Shown: positions 44,912-55,016 of the stretch, piece after piece
How the letters are laid out: each line of letters begins with the position of its first letter
Position numbering within the stretch: position 1 is the stretch's first letter
Notes under the pieces: model-generated
What the model saw: the letters and a program-made list of their open reading frames with translations, nothing else
Told to the model about the DNA's origin: nothing
Databases searched by the model: none
NCBI RefSeq assembly: GCF_000368925.1
Contig: NZ_KB849755.1
Span: 899,324 to 963,323 of the forward strand
DNA from: Acinetobacter bereziniae LMG 1003 = CIP 70.12
Lineage (GTDB): Bacteria; Pseudomonadota; Gammaproteobacteria; Pseudomonadales; Moraxellaceae
Length of the DNA stretch: 64,000 nucleotides
Direction: 5' to 3'
Program-made: the position numbers and the translations under genes

Positions 44912-46153
44912 TCATGAAATGGCATATTGCGTGCTTTTTAACGTTTCTAATCCACTGGCTTTTGTTAAAAATTGATCTTTTAAAAGCGGAGTATTTTCCA
45001 CTTGTTTCAGTCCAAAATTACGCGCCCAGATCATAGGAAAGAATTCAGCAGTTTCCAAGAAACCAATCATCGACATGCTATGCATCATGGCATCATTTTG
45101 CCCTTTACGTGTGTGTTCATAACGTTTTAAGGTCTGTTGGTGTGCCCACACACCACGCTTTTTATCTTGCAATAAGACATCACAAAGCACTGCCGCGTCC
45201 AAACAACCTATATTCACTCCTTGCCCGGCCAAAGGATGAATCACATGTGCTGCATCACCAATCAATGCCAACCCTTCCTTGACATAACGCTGCGCTGCGC
45301 GTGCTTTGAGTGGAAATTTTGCACGTGGTGTTGCTTCAATTATTTCACCCAACATATGATGACTTTCACGGGTGAGCAACTGGCAAAAATCTACATCATT
45401 CAAACTGGCATATTCATCTGCATAATCATCAGGCAGTGTCCAGACAATTGAAATCCAATGCTCAGCTTGTTGAGGATTCAAACTCGCCATCGGTAAAAAT
45501 GCCAAAGGACCAGTTGGATGGAAAATTTGACGAGCCACATAATGGTGCGGTTGTGTGGTACGAATCGCACAAGTCAAACCTGCTTGCTGATAATCAAGAA
45601 TATCGTAATCAATAAAAGCCTGCTCACGCACAAATGAGTTTGCCCCATCTGCCCCAATGACTAATTTGGTCTTTAACTGACTGCCATCTGCAAGATGGAT
45701 TATCCAACAACCAACGCCTTGTTCAACACGAACGACTTTCACCTCGGTACGATAGTCGTTTAATTGTTCCAGCATTTGTTGTTGAATGGCGAGATTTAAT
45801 AAGCTGGGTTCAACCATTGAACCTAAACTATGTTCATCCGTCGGAAAATTTATGGATTCTTGACCAAAATTAATTTCTCCATAACCATTTTTATTCCAGA
45901 CTTGCATCCCTGTATAAGGCATCTTTCGGGCAATTTTATCCCAAACATTCACAGTTTTAAGTAAATGAATGGTTGCTTGACTGAGTGCCAAAACTCGTGG
46001 ATTCGCTTGGGCTAAAACTTTTTGCTCGTCTAAAATGGGTGCTGCGTCTAATACTGTTGCTTGAACACCGCCTTGCGCCAAAAGTAATGCGGTTAAACCG
46101 CCTACCAGACCGCCACCAATAACAATAACATCTAAAACATTTTGTTCTATCAT
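44912..46153 (-). CDS. Ubiquinone-biosynthesis FAD monooxygenase (UbiI/UbiF type)
   Basis: 413 residues of the UbiH/COQ6 family: GxGxxG fold VIGGGLVGGLTALLLA at the N-terminus, GADGANSFVR near 170, and GDAAHVIHPLAGQGVNIG near 295. It hydroxylates the ring of a ubiquinone precursor. The tandem UbiH paralogue upstream acts on another ring position. Start overlaps the ubiH stop (ATGA). UbiI and UbiF cannot be told apart by reading. Confidence 0.88.
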   Translation of the reverse strand: MIEQNVLDVIVIGGGLVGGLTALLLAQGGVQATVLDAAPILDEQKVLAQANPRVLALSQATIHLLKTVNVWDKIARKMPYTGMQVWNKNGYGEINFGQESINFPTDEHSLGSMVEPSLLNLAIQQQMLEQLNDYRTEVKVVRVEQGVGCWIIHLADGSQLKTKLVIGADGANSFVREQAFIDYDILDYQQAGLTCAIRTTQPHHYVARQIFHPTGPLAFLPMASLNPQQAEHWISIVWTLPDDYADEYASLNDVDFCQLLTRESHHMLGEIIEATPRAKFPLKARAAQRYVKEGLALIGDAAHVIHPLAGQGVNIGCLDAAVLCDVLLQDKKRGVWAHQQTLKRYEHTRKGQNDAMMHSMSMIGFLETAEFFPMIWARNFGLKQVENTPLLKDQFLTKASGLETLKSTQYAIS

Positions 46154-47361
46154 GCTTTTAACCCCATTGCGTAATTGGCAACCAAGGGTTTTATTCCAGG
46201 GATGACATCAAATGCAACCAACCCTGTATTACGTAATAATTTTAAAACTGGATTCTGATTACTAAAGCCTCGTACAACCGAATCACAAAATTTGATGACC
46301 CGTTGTTGATCTGTTAAGCGAGCCTGTTCGTATGCCTTTAACATCTCAGGCTCACCTATATCTTCAGACTTAGCCATTTGTGCTGTGATATAACGCAGCA
46401 ATACATCAGCATCACGCATGCATAGATTAAATCCTTGCCCTGCCACAGGGTGAATCGTATGTGCCGCATTTCCCATTAAGATCACACGTCCAACCGCCTG
46501 TTTATCTGCCAGCACTTGTGACAATGGGAAACTAAAACGTTTGCCTGTCTTTTGGAATTTACCTGCACGATCTCCATAGGTTTGCTGTAAGGCATCCAGA
46601 AAATGTTGATCATTCTCTTCCCCTAGCCACTCACCCTCTGTTCCTTTTTTTACCGGCCAAACAACTGAACGGCGGCATTCACCAGGCAAAGGTAATAATG
46701 CTAATGGACCTAAGTGGCTAAAGCGTTCAAAACCCACTTGCTGATGCGGTTTAGACGTTTGTACAGTGGTGACAATTGCAACTTGATCATAATCATGTAC
46801 ATCCACACCGACGCCTAAGGTTTGACGGCAAAAAGAGTCTCGACCATCTGCTGCAATCACCAATTTAGCTTTGATTGAATGACTATATTCTTCACCACGA
46901 CTTGCTTCTATATAAACAAAGTCATTGTCTTGTTTTAAAGAGTTTACTTGCACACCATCAATCAACTCTATAAGAGGTTGTTGTCTTACCTGAGTAAGAA
47001 GTACCCGTCCAAGCCATGCATTTTCAATCACTTGCCCAAAGCTTTCGACTTTTTCTTGATCTGCTTTTAAACGGGCTTTACCGAAACTGCCTTGCTCTGT
47101 GATATGAACTTCAAGAATCGGGGTTGCATGCTCTTGTAAAGCATTCCACAAACCGAGCTTTTGATAAATTTGTACAGTACGACGTGAAAGTGCTGTATTT
47201 CGAGCATCAAAACTTGAATGATAAGCTACAGCATTGTTGTCATCATAATTTGGGTATTTCACCGCTTCTAAGAGCTTTACCGCAATATTCGCTTTCGCCA
47301 ACATGAGAGCCAAACTCAGCCCAACCATTCCACCGCCAACGATGATGACTTCTTGTTGCAT
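46150..47361 (-). CDS. ubiH: Ubiquinone-biosynthesis FAD monooxygenase UbiH
   Basis: 403 residues: VGGGMVGLSLALMLA, AADGRDSFCR, and GNAAHTIHPVAGQGFNLCMRD, the UbiH form of the family signature. It hydroxylates a ubiquinone intermediate. In many gamma-proteobacteria ubiH directly follows pepP; here a receptor and a Sel1-repeat gene lie between. Confidence 0.9.
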   Translation of the reverse strand: MQQEVIIVGGGMVGLSLALMLAKANIAVKLLEAVKYPNYDDNNAVAYHSSFDARNTALSRRTVQIYQKLGLWNALQEHATPILEVHITEQGSFGKARLKADQEKVESFGQVIENAWLGRVLLTQVRQQPLIELIDGVQVNSLKQDNDFVYIEASRGEEYSHSIKAKLVIAADGRDSFCRQTLGVGVDVHDYDQVAIVTTVQTSKPHQQVGFERFSHLGPLALLPLPGECRRSVVWPVKKGTEGEWLGEENDQHFLDALQQTYGDRAGKFQKTGKRFSFPLSQVLADKQAVGRVILMGNAAHTIHPVAGQGFNLCMRDADVLLRYITAQMAKSEDIGEPEMLKAYEQARLTDQQRVIKFCDSVVRGFSNQNPVLKLLRNTGLVAFDVIPGIKPLVANYAMGLKA

Positions 47362-47532
47362 GCTTTGATCCTTTCTATACGTGATTCAGCTTACTGAATA
47401 CTTATGATCTTGATGAATTTTATCTTACATCAAGCGCGATTATTTTTATATTGAAATAGGAAATTGTTGCTATCATTTGTACTGAATCAATACGTTATTT
47501 TAAAAATGGGATAATCAATCAATGAACAATAT

Positions 47533-47576
47533 AAAAAAATAAGGCTGTAATTTATTATATTTAAATCACAGCCTTA
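47533..47576 (-). terminator. Terminator after the TonB receptor gene
   Basis: AAGGCTGT / ACAGCCTT stem with an AT-rich loop and a T7 run on the minus strand. Apart from this hairpin the 328-base gap 47362-47689 holds no gene that I can see. Confidence 0.75.
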
Positions 47577-47689
47577 AAGTTGTTAAAAGGATGACAATCA
47601 AACGAAGCGATTGTTTAATCGATATGCGCTTGAACACAACCAATATTAGAATACTTTAGTTATCTCACGTATCTCATGTAAGACATGGA

Positions 47690-50524
47690 CTAGAACGATA
47701 GTTTAAGATTGAGATAATACTGACGACCTCTTAAATCACTATATTTACTCAGATAACCTTTTGTACCAGATAAATCAACCGCGTAGTCATTAAATAGATT
47801 TTGGATGCCAAAACCGACTTCTGCAGCGTTAACCTTATTAGATTTGCCAAACGGCAATTTAGCTTTGGCAAAAATATCATGATATAACTGATCATTTATT
47901 TTTAGAGTTTTGATATCTTTTCCTGTCTGATTTAAAATTGCAGTTGCATTAGTTACAGTATATGAACCATAGTACTGTGTAGCCCAACCAAAAGCCCATA
48001 CATCGTTAGGTTTCAGGTAGATTGATGCATTGGCACGATGCTTTAATGGATAATCATTACTACTTGCCATTGCGACATAATCAACAAAAGGCGTGTCGGC
48101 AGTGTCTTGTTGCTTATATTCACTGACATAGGTATACCCTAAATTAAACGAAGTATTTCCGACTGCACTGTCGAAAGCATAACTTAAATTAGTATCAATC
48201 CCTTTAGTTTTTAGTCCTAATGCATTGAAGACTGCAGTATTTATCGACGTTATATCACCGTTGGCATCACGTTTTATTCGATTGCCGTATTTATTTTGAT
48301 TATCCAAAATATACTGTGCATTTACCGATGTAATATTATTACTTTTTTTAATCTGATAATAATCCACAGATAACCGCAAGTTTTCAATTATCTCTGGTGT
48401 CAAGACCACACCAAAATTATAACTTTTCGATTTTTCAGGGGTAATCGTTGGATTACCGCCTGAAATAATATCTGTGGTCATATCCAATATTTTCCCTGTA
48501 ACAGGATCTTTAAGTGAAGTGCTAGTATTTTGACTGACCGTCTCTAATGCTAACTGCCCTGCTGTTGGCGTAACAAAACCTTCACTATATGAAGCACGGA
48601 ACATCATCTGATCATTAGGCTCAAATTTAAAACCAATCGTTGGTGAAATAGCATCAAATTTAGCAGTTCCTGAGTCACTATAGCCCAAAAAATTAGACTT
48701 ATAACCTGTAGTAGGATCAGCTTTAGGATCATACTGAGGTACTTTTGCTGATACTTTGAAATCCTCATAACGTGCAGCTACCTGCATCTCGAGTGACTTC
48801 GCGAAACGGTAATGATGATCTGATGAAAGTAAAGGTATACTGAATTCAGTATACACACTTGAAGCTTGAGTTTTACGTTCAGTAGGTTTAACCCAAGGAT
48901 TATCGACATACTGATGATCAGCATAACCTTCACTTGCATAGCGTCGGTGTTCGATTCCGGTCGCCAATCGAATATCCCCTGCATACCATGTCGCAATTGG
49001 TCCTGTTGCCCGTATCGACATGTCATTTAAAGTTTGCTGAGTATTATTTTTAGTATAATGCCAATACTTTTGAATAAGATCAGTCGGTTTCGTGGTGTAG
49101 TCTTCAATGAAGTCAATCAAATTATTGGCTGTATCTTTATTCCATTGGGTTGCTCTCGGATTTACATTTCCTTTACGGATATATCTTTGACCAATATCCG
49201 ATTTACTCCAAGAATAATCACCAGATAGTAACCATTTAGGTGTCAAATCAAAAATAAAACCTGTTGCAGCCTTTTTCTGTGTCGTTTCAAAAGTGTCTTT
49301 CGCCCAAGCACCGAAACTGTCTCCATTCAGCGTATAGTTGACCAATACATCTTTACCAAATGGATTATATTGACTGTTTTTGCTTACTGTGACCACACCA
49401 AAACCATGTGGTGAACTGTTATAGCCCCAGCCTTTTTCACGATCATAACCTGCCTCAAGAAATACATTGAAACGATCAGTAAAATCACGATTGATTGAGA
49501 CTCCCACAGACTCAGTATCTGTATCATATAAAATTGGTGAGTCTCCAGACCAACTACTTACCCCTTTTCCTAGACCTAAAGCATAACCTTTTTCTAATGT
49601 ATTGATATCACCATTCCAACCCTTGGGAATATGTGCAGTTGAAGAACCACTTCCAGGAATCAATTCTGAACCATCTTTGGAACGAATATTGGTGAGATCA
49701 CCTGCTGGTGGATTTACTGTTGGACCAATAAGTGCATTTGGATTATTTTTTAAAATTCTTTGCCGTTGTTTATCTTTAAAGCCCCGCTCACGGTCTAATA
49801 AACCATCCTGACTCTTTTTCGAAGCAGTGAGCATTACGTTAGTACGTCCCTCTTCCAAAGCAAAACCAGAGACAAAGTTAAAGGATTTCACGGGCTGCTG
49901 ATCATCTGTTGTATTGGCATAACGTAAATCTAAATCTGTACCCACGTAGTCTTTACGCAATACGACATTGATCACACCGCCAACAGCACCACTACCATAA
50001 ATTGCTGCTGCTGACGTCGGTAAAATCTCGATTCTTTCAATCGCTGCCAGCGGAATATTATTTAAATTGGGCTGTTGTGTGGATTCTGCTGAACCACGAT
50101 TTCCAGTTCCTGCACTACGACGACCATTGATTAACACCAAGGTTTGGTTTGTACCTAAACCTCGTAGATTAATCTGGCTTGAGGTAGCGCTAAAGTAATC
50201 TGAATTATTGGTTGATGTTGCCATTGGAAGTAGCTTTGTAATTGCTTCTGTGACTGTTGTTGCCCCTGAACGTTCTAATTCCTCACGTTCAATTACTGTA
50301 TAAGCCTGCACATCATCTTCTGTACGAGGAATGTCCATATTGCCTGATCTATATGCCACAGGTGTTTCATGTAATGCACTAATTGCAATTGTAGGTAGTG
50401 CAGATACATTTTGCTGAGTCTCTTGAGCATAATTGTGCTGTGAAAAAATAATGCCGAATATGGAGATGCTTAGTTGAGTCCTGAAAGAAATAAGAGGTTT
50501 TGTGTAGTTCGTGTTTTTTTTCAT
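47690..50524 (-). CDS. TonB-dependent outer membrane receptor
   Basis: 944 residues from the ATG at 50524. A signal peptide ends near NYAQ-E, then a TonB-box-like LPTIAISA, a plug (about 60-190; TVTEAITKLLP, INLRGLGTNQTLVLINGRR, LPTSAAAIYGSGAVGGVINVVL) and a 22-strand barrel ending in YYLNLKLSF. There is no STN domain, so it does not signal through a FecR. A Fur-box-like palindrome lies 60 bases upstream, so it is probably iron-repressed. The ligand is unknown. The gene splits the pepP-ubiH neighbourhood. Confidence 0.9.
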   Translation of the reverse strand: MKKNTNYTKPLISFRTQLSISIFGIIFSQHNYAQETQQNVSALPTIAISALHETPVAYRSGNMDIPRTEDDVQAYTVIEREELERSGATTVTEAITKLLPMATSTNNSDYFSATSSQINLRGLGTNQTLVLINGRRSAGTGNRGSAESTQQPNLNNIPLAAIERIEILPTSAAAIYGSGAVGGVINVVLRKDYVGTDLDLRYANTTDDQQPVKSFNFVSGFALEEGRTNVMLTASKKSQDGLLDRERGFKDKQRQRILKNNPNALIGPTVNPPAGDLTNIRSKDGSELIPGSGSSTAHIPKGWNGDINTLEKGYALGLGKGVSSWSGDSPILYDTDTESVGVSINRDFTDRFNVFLEAGYDREKGWGYNSSPHGFGVVTVSKNSQYNPFGKDVLVNYTLNGDSFGAWAKDTFETTQKKAATGFIFDLTPKWLLSGDYSWSKSDIGQRYIRKGNVNPRATQWNKDTANNLIDFIEDYTTKPTDLIQKYWHYTKNNTQQTLNDMSIRATGPIATWYAGDIRLATGIEHRRYASEGYADHQYVDNPWVKPTERKTQASSVYTEFSIPLLSSDHHYRFAKSLEMQVAARYEDFKVSAKVPQYDPKADPTTGYKSNFLGYSDSGTAKFDAISPTIGFKFEPNDQMMFRASYSEGFVTPTAGQLALETVSQNTSTSLKDPVTGKILDMTTDIISGGNPTITPEKSKSYNFGVVLTPEIIENLRLSVDYYQIKKSNNITSVNAQYILDNQNKYGNRIKRDANGDITSINTAVFNALGLKTKGIDTNLSYAFDSAVGNTSFNLGYTYVSEYKQQDTADTPFVDYVAMASSNDYPLKHRANASIYLKPNDVWAFGWATQYYGSYTVTNATAILNQTGKDIKTLKINDQLYHDIFAKAKLPFGKSNKVNAAEVGFGIQNLFNDYAVDLSGTKGYLSKYSDLRGRQYYLNLKLSF

Positions 50525-50585
50525 TAAAATTATCATCAATTATGTAAACACAATAAATCATACACAAAAAATCACAAAAGTAAAC

Positions 50586-50604
50586 GATAATAATTATCAT
50601 TTGC
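50586..50604 (-). promoter_or_regulatory. Fur-box-like operator of the TonB receptor
   Basis: GATAATAATTATCATTTGC agrees with the 19-bp Fur consensus at 15 positions and lies 62 bases upstream of the receptor start. The remaining DNA to 50794 shows no gene. Confidence 0.7.
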
Positions 50605-50794
50605 ATCAATGATTTTAAAATACTCCCTTCTTCTAACTTTAAGTTATGGAGTCTTTAATCAAAAAAGAAAAGACTATTTCTCGTCGAAATAATTCTGTAG
50701 ACATGCTCTGATCTTATTGAAATATCAAATTATTATTTAACTCAACGTTAAGAAATATATTTTGGCATCTCAGATTTCAAATAAAAACGAACGA

Positions 50795-51964
50795 TTATTT
50801 CCGCAACTCATCCAAACGTTTTTGGGCATCTTCATTAAAATGACTAGCTGCCTGATAGTACCAGCGCATTGCCATTTTGATATCCGCGGCAAAACCATAT
50901 CCATGCTCATACATTAGACCCAGTTTATAGGGTGCAACAGCATGTCTTTGTTTCGCTGCCTTACGGTAAAGGATTGCTGCTTCAGCAAAACTTTGTTCTA
51001 CACCTTCACCCAATTCGTACATTTCCCCCAGCACAGTTAGCGCATCAGCATTTCCATTGGTGGCGGCTTTAGATATCCATTGCAAAGCTTGTTCTAGGTC
51101 TTTTTCGACACCTTTTCCTGCTTTAAAAAGTAACCCTAGATGAAGTTGCCCGCAATGATCATTTTGATTAGCAGTTTTTTGGTACCAATATCGTGCTTTT
51201 TCAATATCTTGTTCAATACCATGACCCTGCTCATACATCATGCCCAGTTCATTCTGAGCCGGCACATCGTTCTTTTCTGCTCGTTTTAAAATTCGGTCAT
51301 ACGCTGGAATTGTGTTGTAATCAATTTTCAAAGACTGCTTAACCTTACAATCACCATCAATAATATCAAAACCTAAGAAGTGTTCGAACATCTCTACCAT
51401 CAATACACGAGCCAATCTTGTGTGATACATCGTCTGATTTTTTAAAGTAATATGGTAATATTTAAAATAATTTTCATGATCCTCAATGTGCTCTAATGAA
51501 AACTTAGGATCCGTTATTTTTTCTTTTTTTATTTTCCCATTTTCTACATATTCATGTTCATAATAGATTGAAAAATCAAGCCATACTTTCTCAAAATCTT
51601 GCACCTCACCCTCAAAATACAGATCTTCATCTTCTTCCTGTAGCATCCTTCTAACTTCATGATTATTTTTGTAAATCAGATAACTATAACTATCACAACT
51701 GTCGACACATTCGAAGAAAATAATCCAATCGTTAAAAGGCAAATCAACAACGAGTTCTTGCCATAACTCAGGGTGATTATATGCTGAATAAAAAATATCG
51801 ATATTATCAATAATTACAAAGTTATCGTGTATCAGCTCAATTCGAATTGTAGTATAGCTTTCAATAATTTCAACTTCATGTTGCATCCATGTATAAATCA
51901 TTGTTTTGATTTCTTGGATGTCACCTTGGAATGGAAATACCATTCCAGTCATTCGAGTACCCAT
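50795..51964 (-). CDS. Sel1-repeat protein with an unrecognised N-terminal domain
   Basis: 389 residues from the ATG at 51964. The N-terminal 220 residues are acidic, aromatic-rich and match no family I know. Four Sel1/TPR-like repeats follow (about 230-385), each with the pattern A..LG.MYE.G.G...D...A..WY..AA. There is no signal peptide, so it is cytoplasmic. Sel1 repeats bind proteins. It lies upstream of the TonB receptor on the same strand, in the insert between pepP and ubiH. Confidence 0.8.
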   Translation of the reverse strand: MGTRMTGMVFPFQGDIQEIKTMIYTWMQHEVEIIESYTTIRIELIHDNFVIIDNIDIFYSAYNHPELWQELVVDLPFNDWIIFFECVDSCDSYSYLIYKNNHEVRRMLQEEDEDLYFEGEVQDFEKVWLDFSIYYEHEYVENGKIKKEKITDPKFSLEHIEDHENYFKYYHITLKNQTMYHTRLARVLMVEMFEHFLGFDIIDGDCKVKQSLKIDYNTIPAYDRILKRAEKNDVPAQNELGMMYEQGHGIEQDIEKARYWYQKTANQNDHCGQLHLGLLFKAGKGVEKDLEQALQWISKAATNGNADALTVLGEMYELGEGVEQSFAEAAILYRKAAKQRHAVAPYKLGLMYEHGYGFAADIKMAMRWYYQAASHFNEDAQKRLDELRK

Positions 51965-52053
51965 CGTTTTTATAATCTTAAGCAAAGTATCAAAGCAACT
52001 TCATATCTGATCAAGATCAAAAATGATTGAGTTGATATGTTTAATTTAGAAAA

Positions 52054-52082
52054 AAGCGCAATATTGTCAAAATATTGCGCTT
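52054..52082 (-). terminator. Terminator of pepP
   Basis: A perfect 12-bp stem (AAGCGCAATATT / AATATTGCGCTT) with a 5-base loop and T-run on the minus strand, 53 bases after the pepP stop. It isolates the Sel1 gene from pepP. Confidence 0.92.
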
Positions 52083-52134
52083 GTTAAAGCCATTTCAATG
52101 CAATGGCTCAGTCGAACATCAATAATTAACATAT

Positions 52135-53457
52135 TCAGTTGTGGGATGCCATCAAGGCTTCAATATCCTCAATCGTTTTCACAACATTCTTGGTCAACAC
52201 CAAAGGACCGTGTTCGGTTGCCACGACATCGTCTTCAATTCGGATACCAATACCACGCCATTTTTCCTCGACAGTTTCATCATCTGGCGCAATATATAGA
52301 CCCGGCTCTACTGTAACTACCATGCCTTGCTCGTAGGTTCGCCATTGACCATTGTCATCTTTATAAGCACCAACATCATGTACATCCATACCTAGCCAAT
52401 GCCCAGTTCCATGCATATAGAACTGACGATAACTTTCAGATTCGATAATTTGATCAACATCACCTTGCATAATTCCAAGTTCAACCAAACCTTCAACCAG
52501 AATTCGTACTGCTACCGTATGCGGTTCTTTATAAGAGTTTCCAATTTGAATCGCTTCTATCGCTGCAATTTGTGCATCTAAAATAATTTGATACAAGGCT
52601 TTTTGTTCAAGACTAAATTTGCCATTCACGGGAAAAGTCCGTGTGATATCTGAAGCATAACATTCATATTCACACGCCGCGTCAATCAACACCAGATCAC
52701 CGTTTTTTAGGGGCTGATTATTTTCTACATAATGTAAAATACAGCCATTTTTACCACCACCGACAATGCTGTTATAGGCAGGGACACAACCATGCTGACC
52801 GAAAATATAATTCAATTCAGCTTCTAAAGCATATTCCATCATTTCGGGACGAACTGTTTGCATGGCACGGGTATGCGCATCCGCACTAATATTTGCTGCG
52901 ATTTGCATCAATTCAATTTCTTCAGCTGATTTATGCAAACGCATTTCATCTAAAATCTGATCAAGTTGCATAAGCTGTGTTGGCACGCCGAAACCACGAC
53001 TGGATTCTTGTGCTTTGGAAATCCAATGCGTTATTTTGACATCAAACTCTGCTCGTTGACCAATCCGATAGAATAGTTTTTCTTTATTGAGGATTTTGGC
53101 AATAATCTCTTCATCAAGCAGATCTATGGCATATGCTTCATCTGCTTCATAGTCATCAATTGCTCCATCAATTCCTGCTCGATAACCATTCCAAATTTCC
53201 ATTTCACGGTTTCGCTCACGGCAAAATAGACTATAAATATACGTTTCACCAGTTTCATCTGTTTCGAACACTGCTACTGCTTGAGGTTCGGCAAAACCTG
53301 TAAGATAAAAGAAACTACTGTCTGCACGAAACTTATAGTCAGCATCTCTATTTCGCATGACTTCCGGACTAGTGGCGATAATTGCAATACTATTGGGACC
53401 CATTTGTTCAGCGAGGCGGTCACGACGTTCCTGAAAATCTGCTTGAGTTAATTTCAT
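52135..53457 (-). CDS. pepP: Xaa-Pro aminopeptidase PepP
   Basis: 440 residues, as in E. coli PepP. An N-terminal AMP_N domain (RRDRLAEQMGPNSIAII, SSFFYLTGF) precedes the pita-bread catalytic domain with metal ligands in DAACEYECYASDITRTFP (two Asp), HGTGHWLGMDVHD (His), VTVEPGLY (Glu) and GIRIEDD (Glu). It removes N-terminal residues before proline. Normally followed by ubiH. Confidence 0.96.
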   Translation of the reverse strand: MKLTQADFQERRDRLAEQMGPNSIAIIATSPEVMRNRDADYKFRADSSFFYLTGFAEPQAVAVFETDETGETYIYSLFCRERNREMEIWNGYRAGIDGAIDDYEADEAYAIDLLDEEIIAKILNKEKLFYRIGQRAEFDVKITHWISKAQESSRGFGVPTQLMQLDQILDEMRLHKSAEEIELMQIAANISADAHTRAMQTVRPEMMEYALEAELNYIFGQHGCVPAYNSIVGGGKNGCILHYVENNQPLKNGDLVLIDAACEYECYASDITRTFPVNGKFSLEQKALYQIILDAQIAAIEAIQIGNSYKEPHTVAVRILVEGLVELGIMQGDVDQIIESESYRQFYMHGTGHWLGMDVHDVGAYKDDNGQWRTYEQGMVVTVEPGLYIAPDDETVEEKWRGIGIRIEDDVVATEHGPLVLTKNVVKTIEDIEALMASHN

Positions 53458-53677
53458 TCTCTATTCAGCTTATCTTTCAGTTCATTAAATTAATTGGTGA
53501 ATGTTTAAATTACAGTTTGATGGGGTAAGATGTAAATACGAATACAACAATATTTATCCATTTATTTTAAAAACAAAATCAGCAGTATTCTATGAGATTG
53601 ATTGATCGATCCTTATCAATATCCTTAAAATGACTTGGTTTGGTGATCAAAATATATCCGCATATCATGATAAAAAA

Positions 53678-53727
53678 ATGGCTGATTGTGGTCTCTAAAT
53701 TTTAGAGATTTACACAATCAACCATTT
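53678..53727 (-). terminator. Terminator after the ygfB-like gene
   Basis: TGATTGTG / CACAATCA with an inner TCTCTAAA / TTTAGAGA stem, followed on the minus strand by a T7 run. The rest of the 308-base gap 53458-53765 has no gene that I can see and should hold the pepP promoter. Confidence 0.75.
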
Positions 53728-53765
53728 CATTAAAACTTAGCAGTGCTTCATCTTGAACAAAAAAT

Positions 53766-54398
53766 TTAACTTGGACGGTGTGGTGTAAACATTTCGACCA
53801 CATTGCTACTTTCAGATGAGTCTATAGCTTGCTTCATTTTGCTATGGAAATTTTGCAGCAAAGGGCTTTCTGAAACTGGCACTTTTTTGCGCCCTACAGA
53901 TAGGGATACTGGAATCAAGCGAACAAACTCATATAGCTCCTCATAGCTTGCTTCACCCTCTTCATCGTCATCTGATTCATCAAACTCAACAGATGCGACA
54001 TCTTGTAAACTTTCAATTAACTCTTGTTCGTCTGAACGAATGTGACCTGAAGCCAAACCAAAACCTAAAACAACGCCAGCACACCAGTCAGCCAAAGCTT
54101 GAACACGCTCCGATAAAGTATGTTCATCATCTGGAAGCATCGGAAGATAGTCTAAATCATCTTCAGCAAGCGCATGTGACACATCTTCGGTTTCATCTGA
54201 GAGTACAGCCAATGCTTCATCGTCTAATTTTGGTACATCCAACGTCGATAAAATTTGTAACCATTCATCTCGGGTTGGTACTTCGGTAACACAAACTATA
54301 CCTGTTAATAAGCCATGTAACTCACTCGGGCTTGAAATTTCCTCAATCCCTTTAAAATTTTGGTTCCAATCTGACCAACCTGAAATATCGTCTTGCAT
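53766..54398 (-). CDS. ygfB: UPF0149 / YgfB-YecA family protein
   Basis: 210 residues from the ATG at 54398 (a TTG at 54410 is less likely). SPSELHGLLTGIVC, ADWCAGVVLGFGLAS and the acidic middle region are the family pattern. It sits before pepP as ygfB does in E. coli, where it was linked to ubiquinone operons and, in Pseudomonas, to beta-lactamase control. Molecular role unsettled. Confidence 0.88.
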   Translation of the reverse strand: MQDDISGWSDWNQNFKGIEEISSPSELHGLLTGIVCVTEVPTRDEWLQILSTLDVPKLDDEALAVLSDETEDVSHALAEDDLDYLPMLPDDEHTLSERVQALADWCAGVVLGFGLASGHIRSDEQELIESLQDVASVEFDESDDDEEGEASYEELYEFVRLIPVSLSVGRKKVPVSESPLLQNFHSKMKQAIDSSESSNVVEMFTPHRPS

Positions 54399-54462
54399 TC
54401 GCTTATCCAATCTCTATACTTCTGTATATATTACCTTTGATTGCAAATCTGTGCGACCCGTT

Positions 54463-55014
54463 ATGTTAGAACAATTACAGCGTCTACAAACGCATATTGG
54501 TGTTTTAAAAACACGAATCGAGACTGTTGAGAAAGAAAATGCATCGCTGTTAAAAGAAAAAGATAACAGTGAAGAGCAAGCTCACGCTCAAATCAGCCAT
54601 AAAAACAGTATTATTACCCAAAAACAAGATGAAATTGATTCGCTCACTGAACAGCTTGCTCAGTTGCAAAATCAATTTCAACAGCTCAACACTGATGCCT
54701 CATCTTTAGCTGAACGCTATAGCCGTTTAGAAAAAAGCTGTACAGATTTAAAAAATCGTTTTCAGGAAATTTTAGCCGAACGCAATGAATTACGCGTGGT
54801 TAAAGAGAAAATGGCAAATGAACAGCGCCATCATTTGCAGGACATTAAAAACCTGCAAGATGAGCGTGAACGTTTAATCCAAAAAAATGAACATGCAAAG
54901 ACCAAAGTTGAAGCGATTATTCAACGTCTTTCTATTTTAGGGACTGAACAAGATCATCATGCGCAAGAGATTCAACAACTTGCTCATCCTTCAGAATCTA
55001 ATGAGGAAGTATAA
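54463..55014 (+). CDS. Coiled-coil protein before zapA (ZapB-like)
   Basis: 183 residues from ATG 54463, almost entirely heptad coiled coil (Glu, Gln, Lys and Leu rich; LEQLQRLQTHIGVLKTRI onward). It occupies the position of the short TIGR02449 protein that precedes zapA in gamma-proteobacteria, but is more than twice as long. A divisome-associated ZapB-like role is inferred. It ends two bases before zapA. Confidence 0.7.
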   Translation: MLEQLQRLQTHIGVLKTRIETVEKENASLLKEKDNSEEQAHAQISHKNSIITQKQDEIDSLTEQLAQLQNQFQQLNTDASSLAERYSRLEKSCTDLKNRFQEILAERNELRVVKEKMANEQRHHLQDIKNLQDERERLIQKNEHAKTKVEAIIQRLSILGTEQDHHAQEIQQLAHPSESNEEV

Positions 55015-55016
55015 TT

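Noticed and set aside
53948..54289. 113-codon plus-strand frame inside the ygfB-like gene
   Set aside because: Antisense shadow of an acidic protein; the His/Gln/Leu-rich product has no family features and no ribosome binding site.
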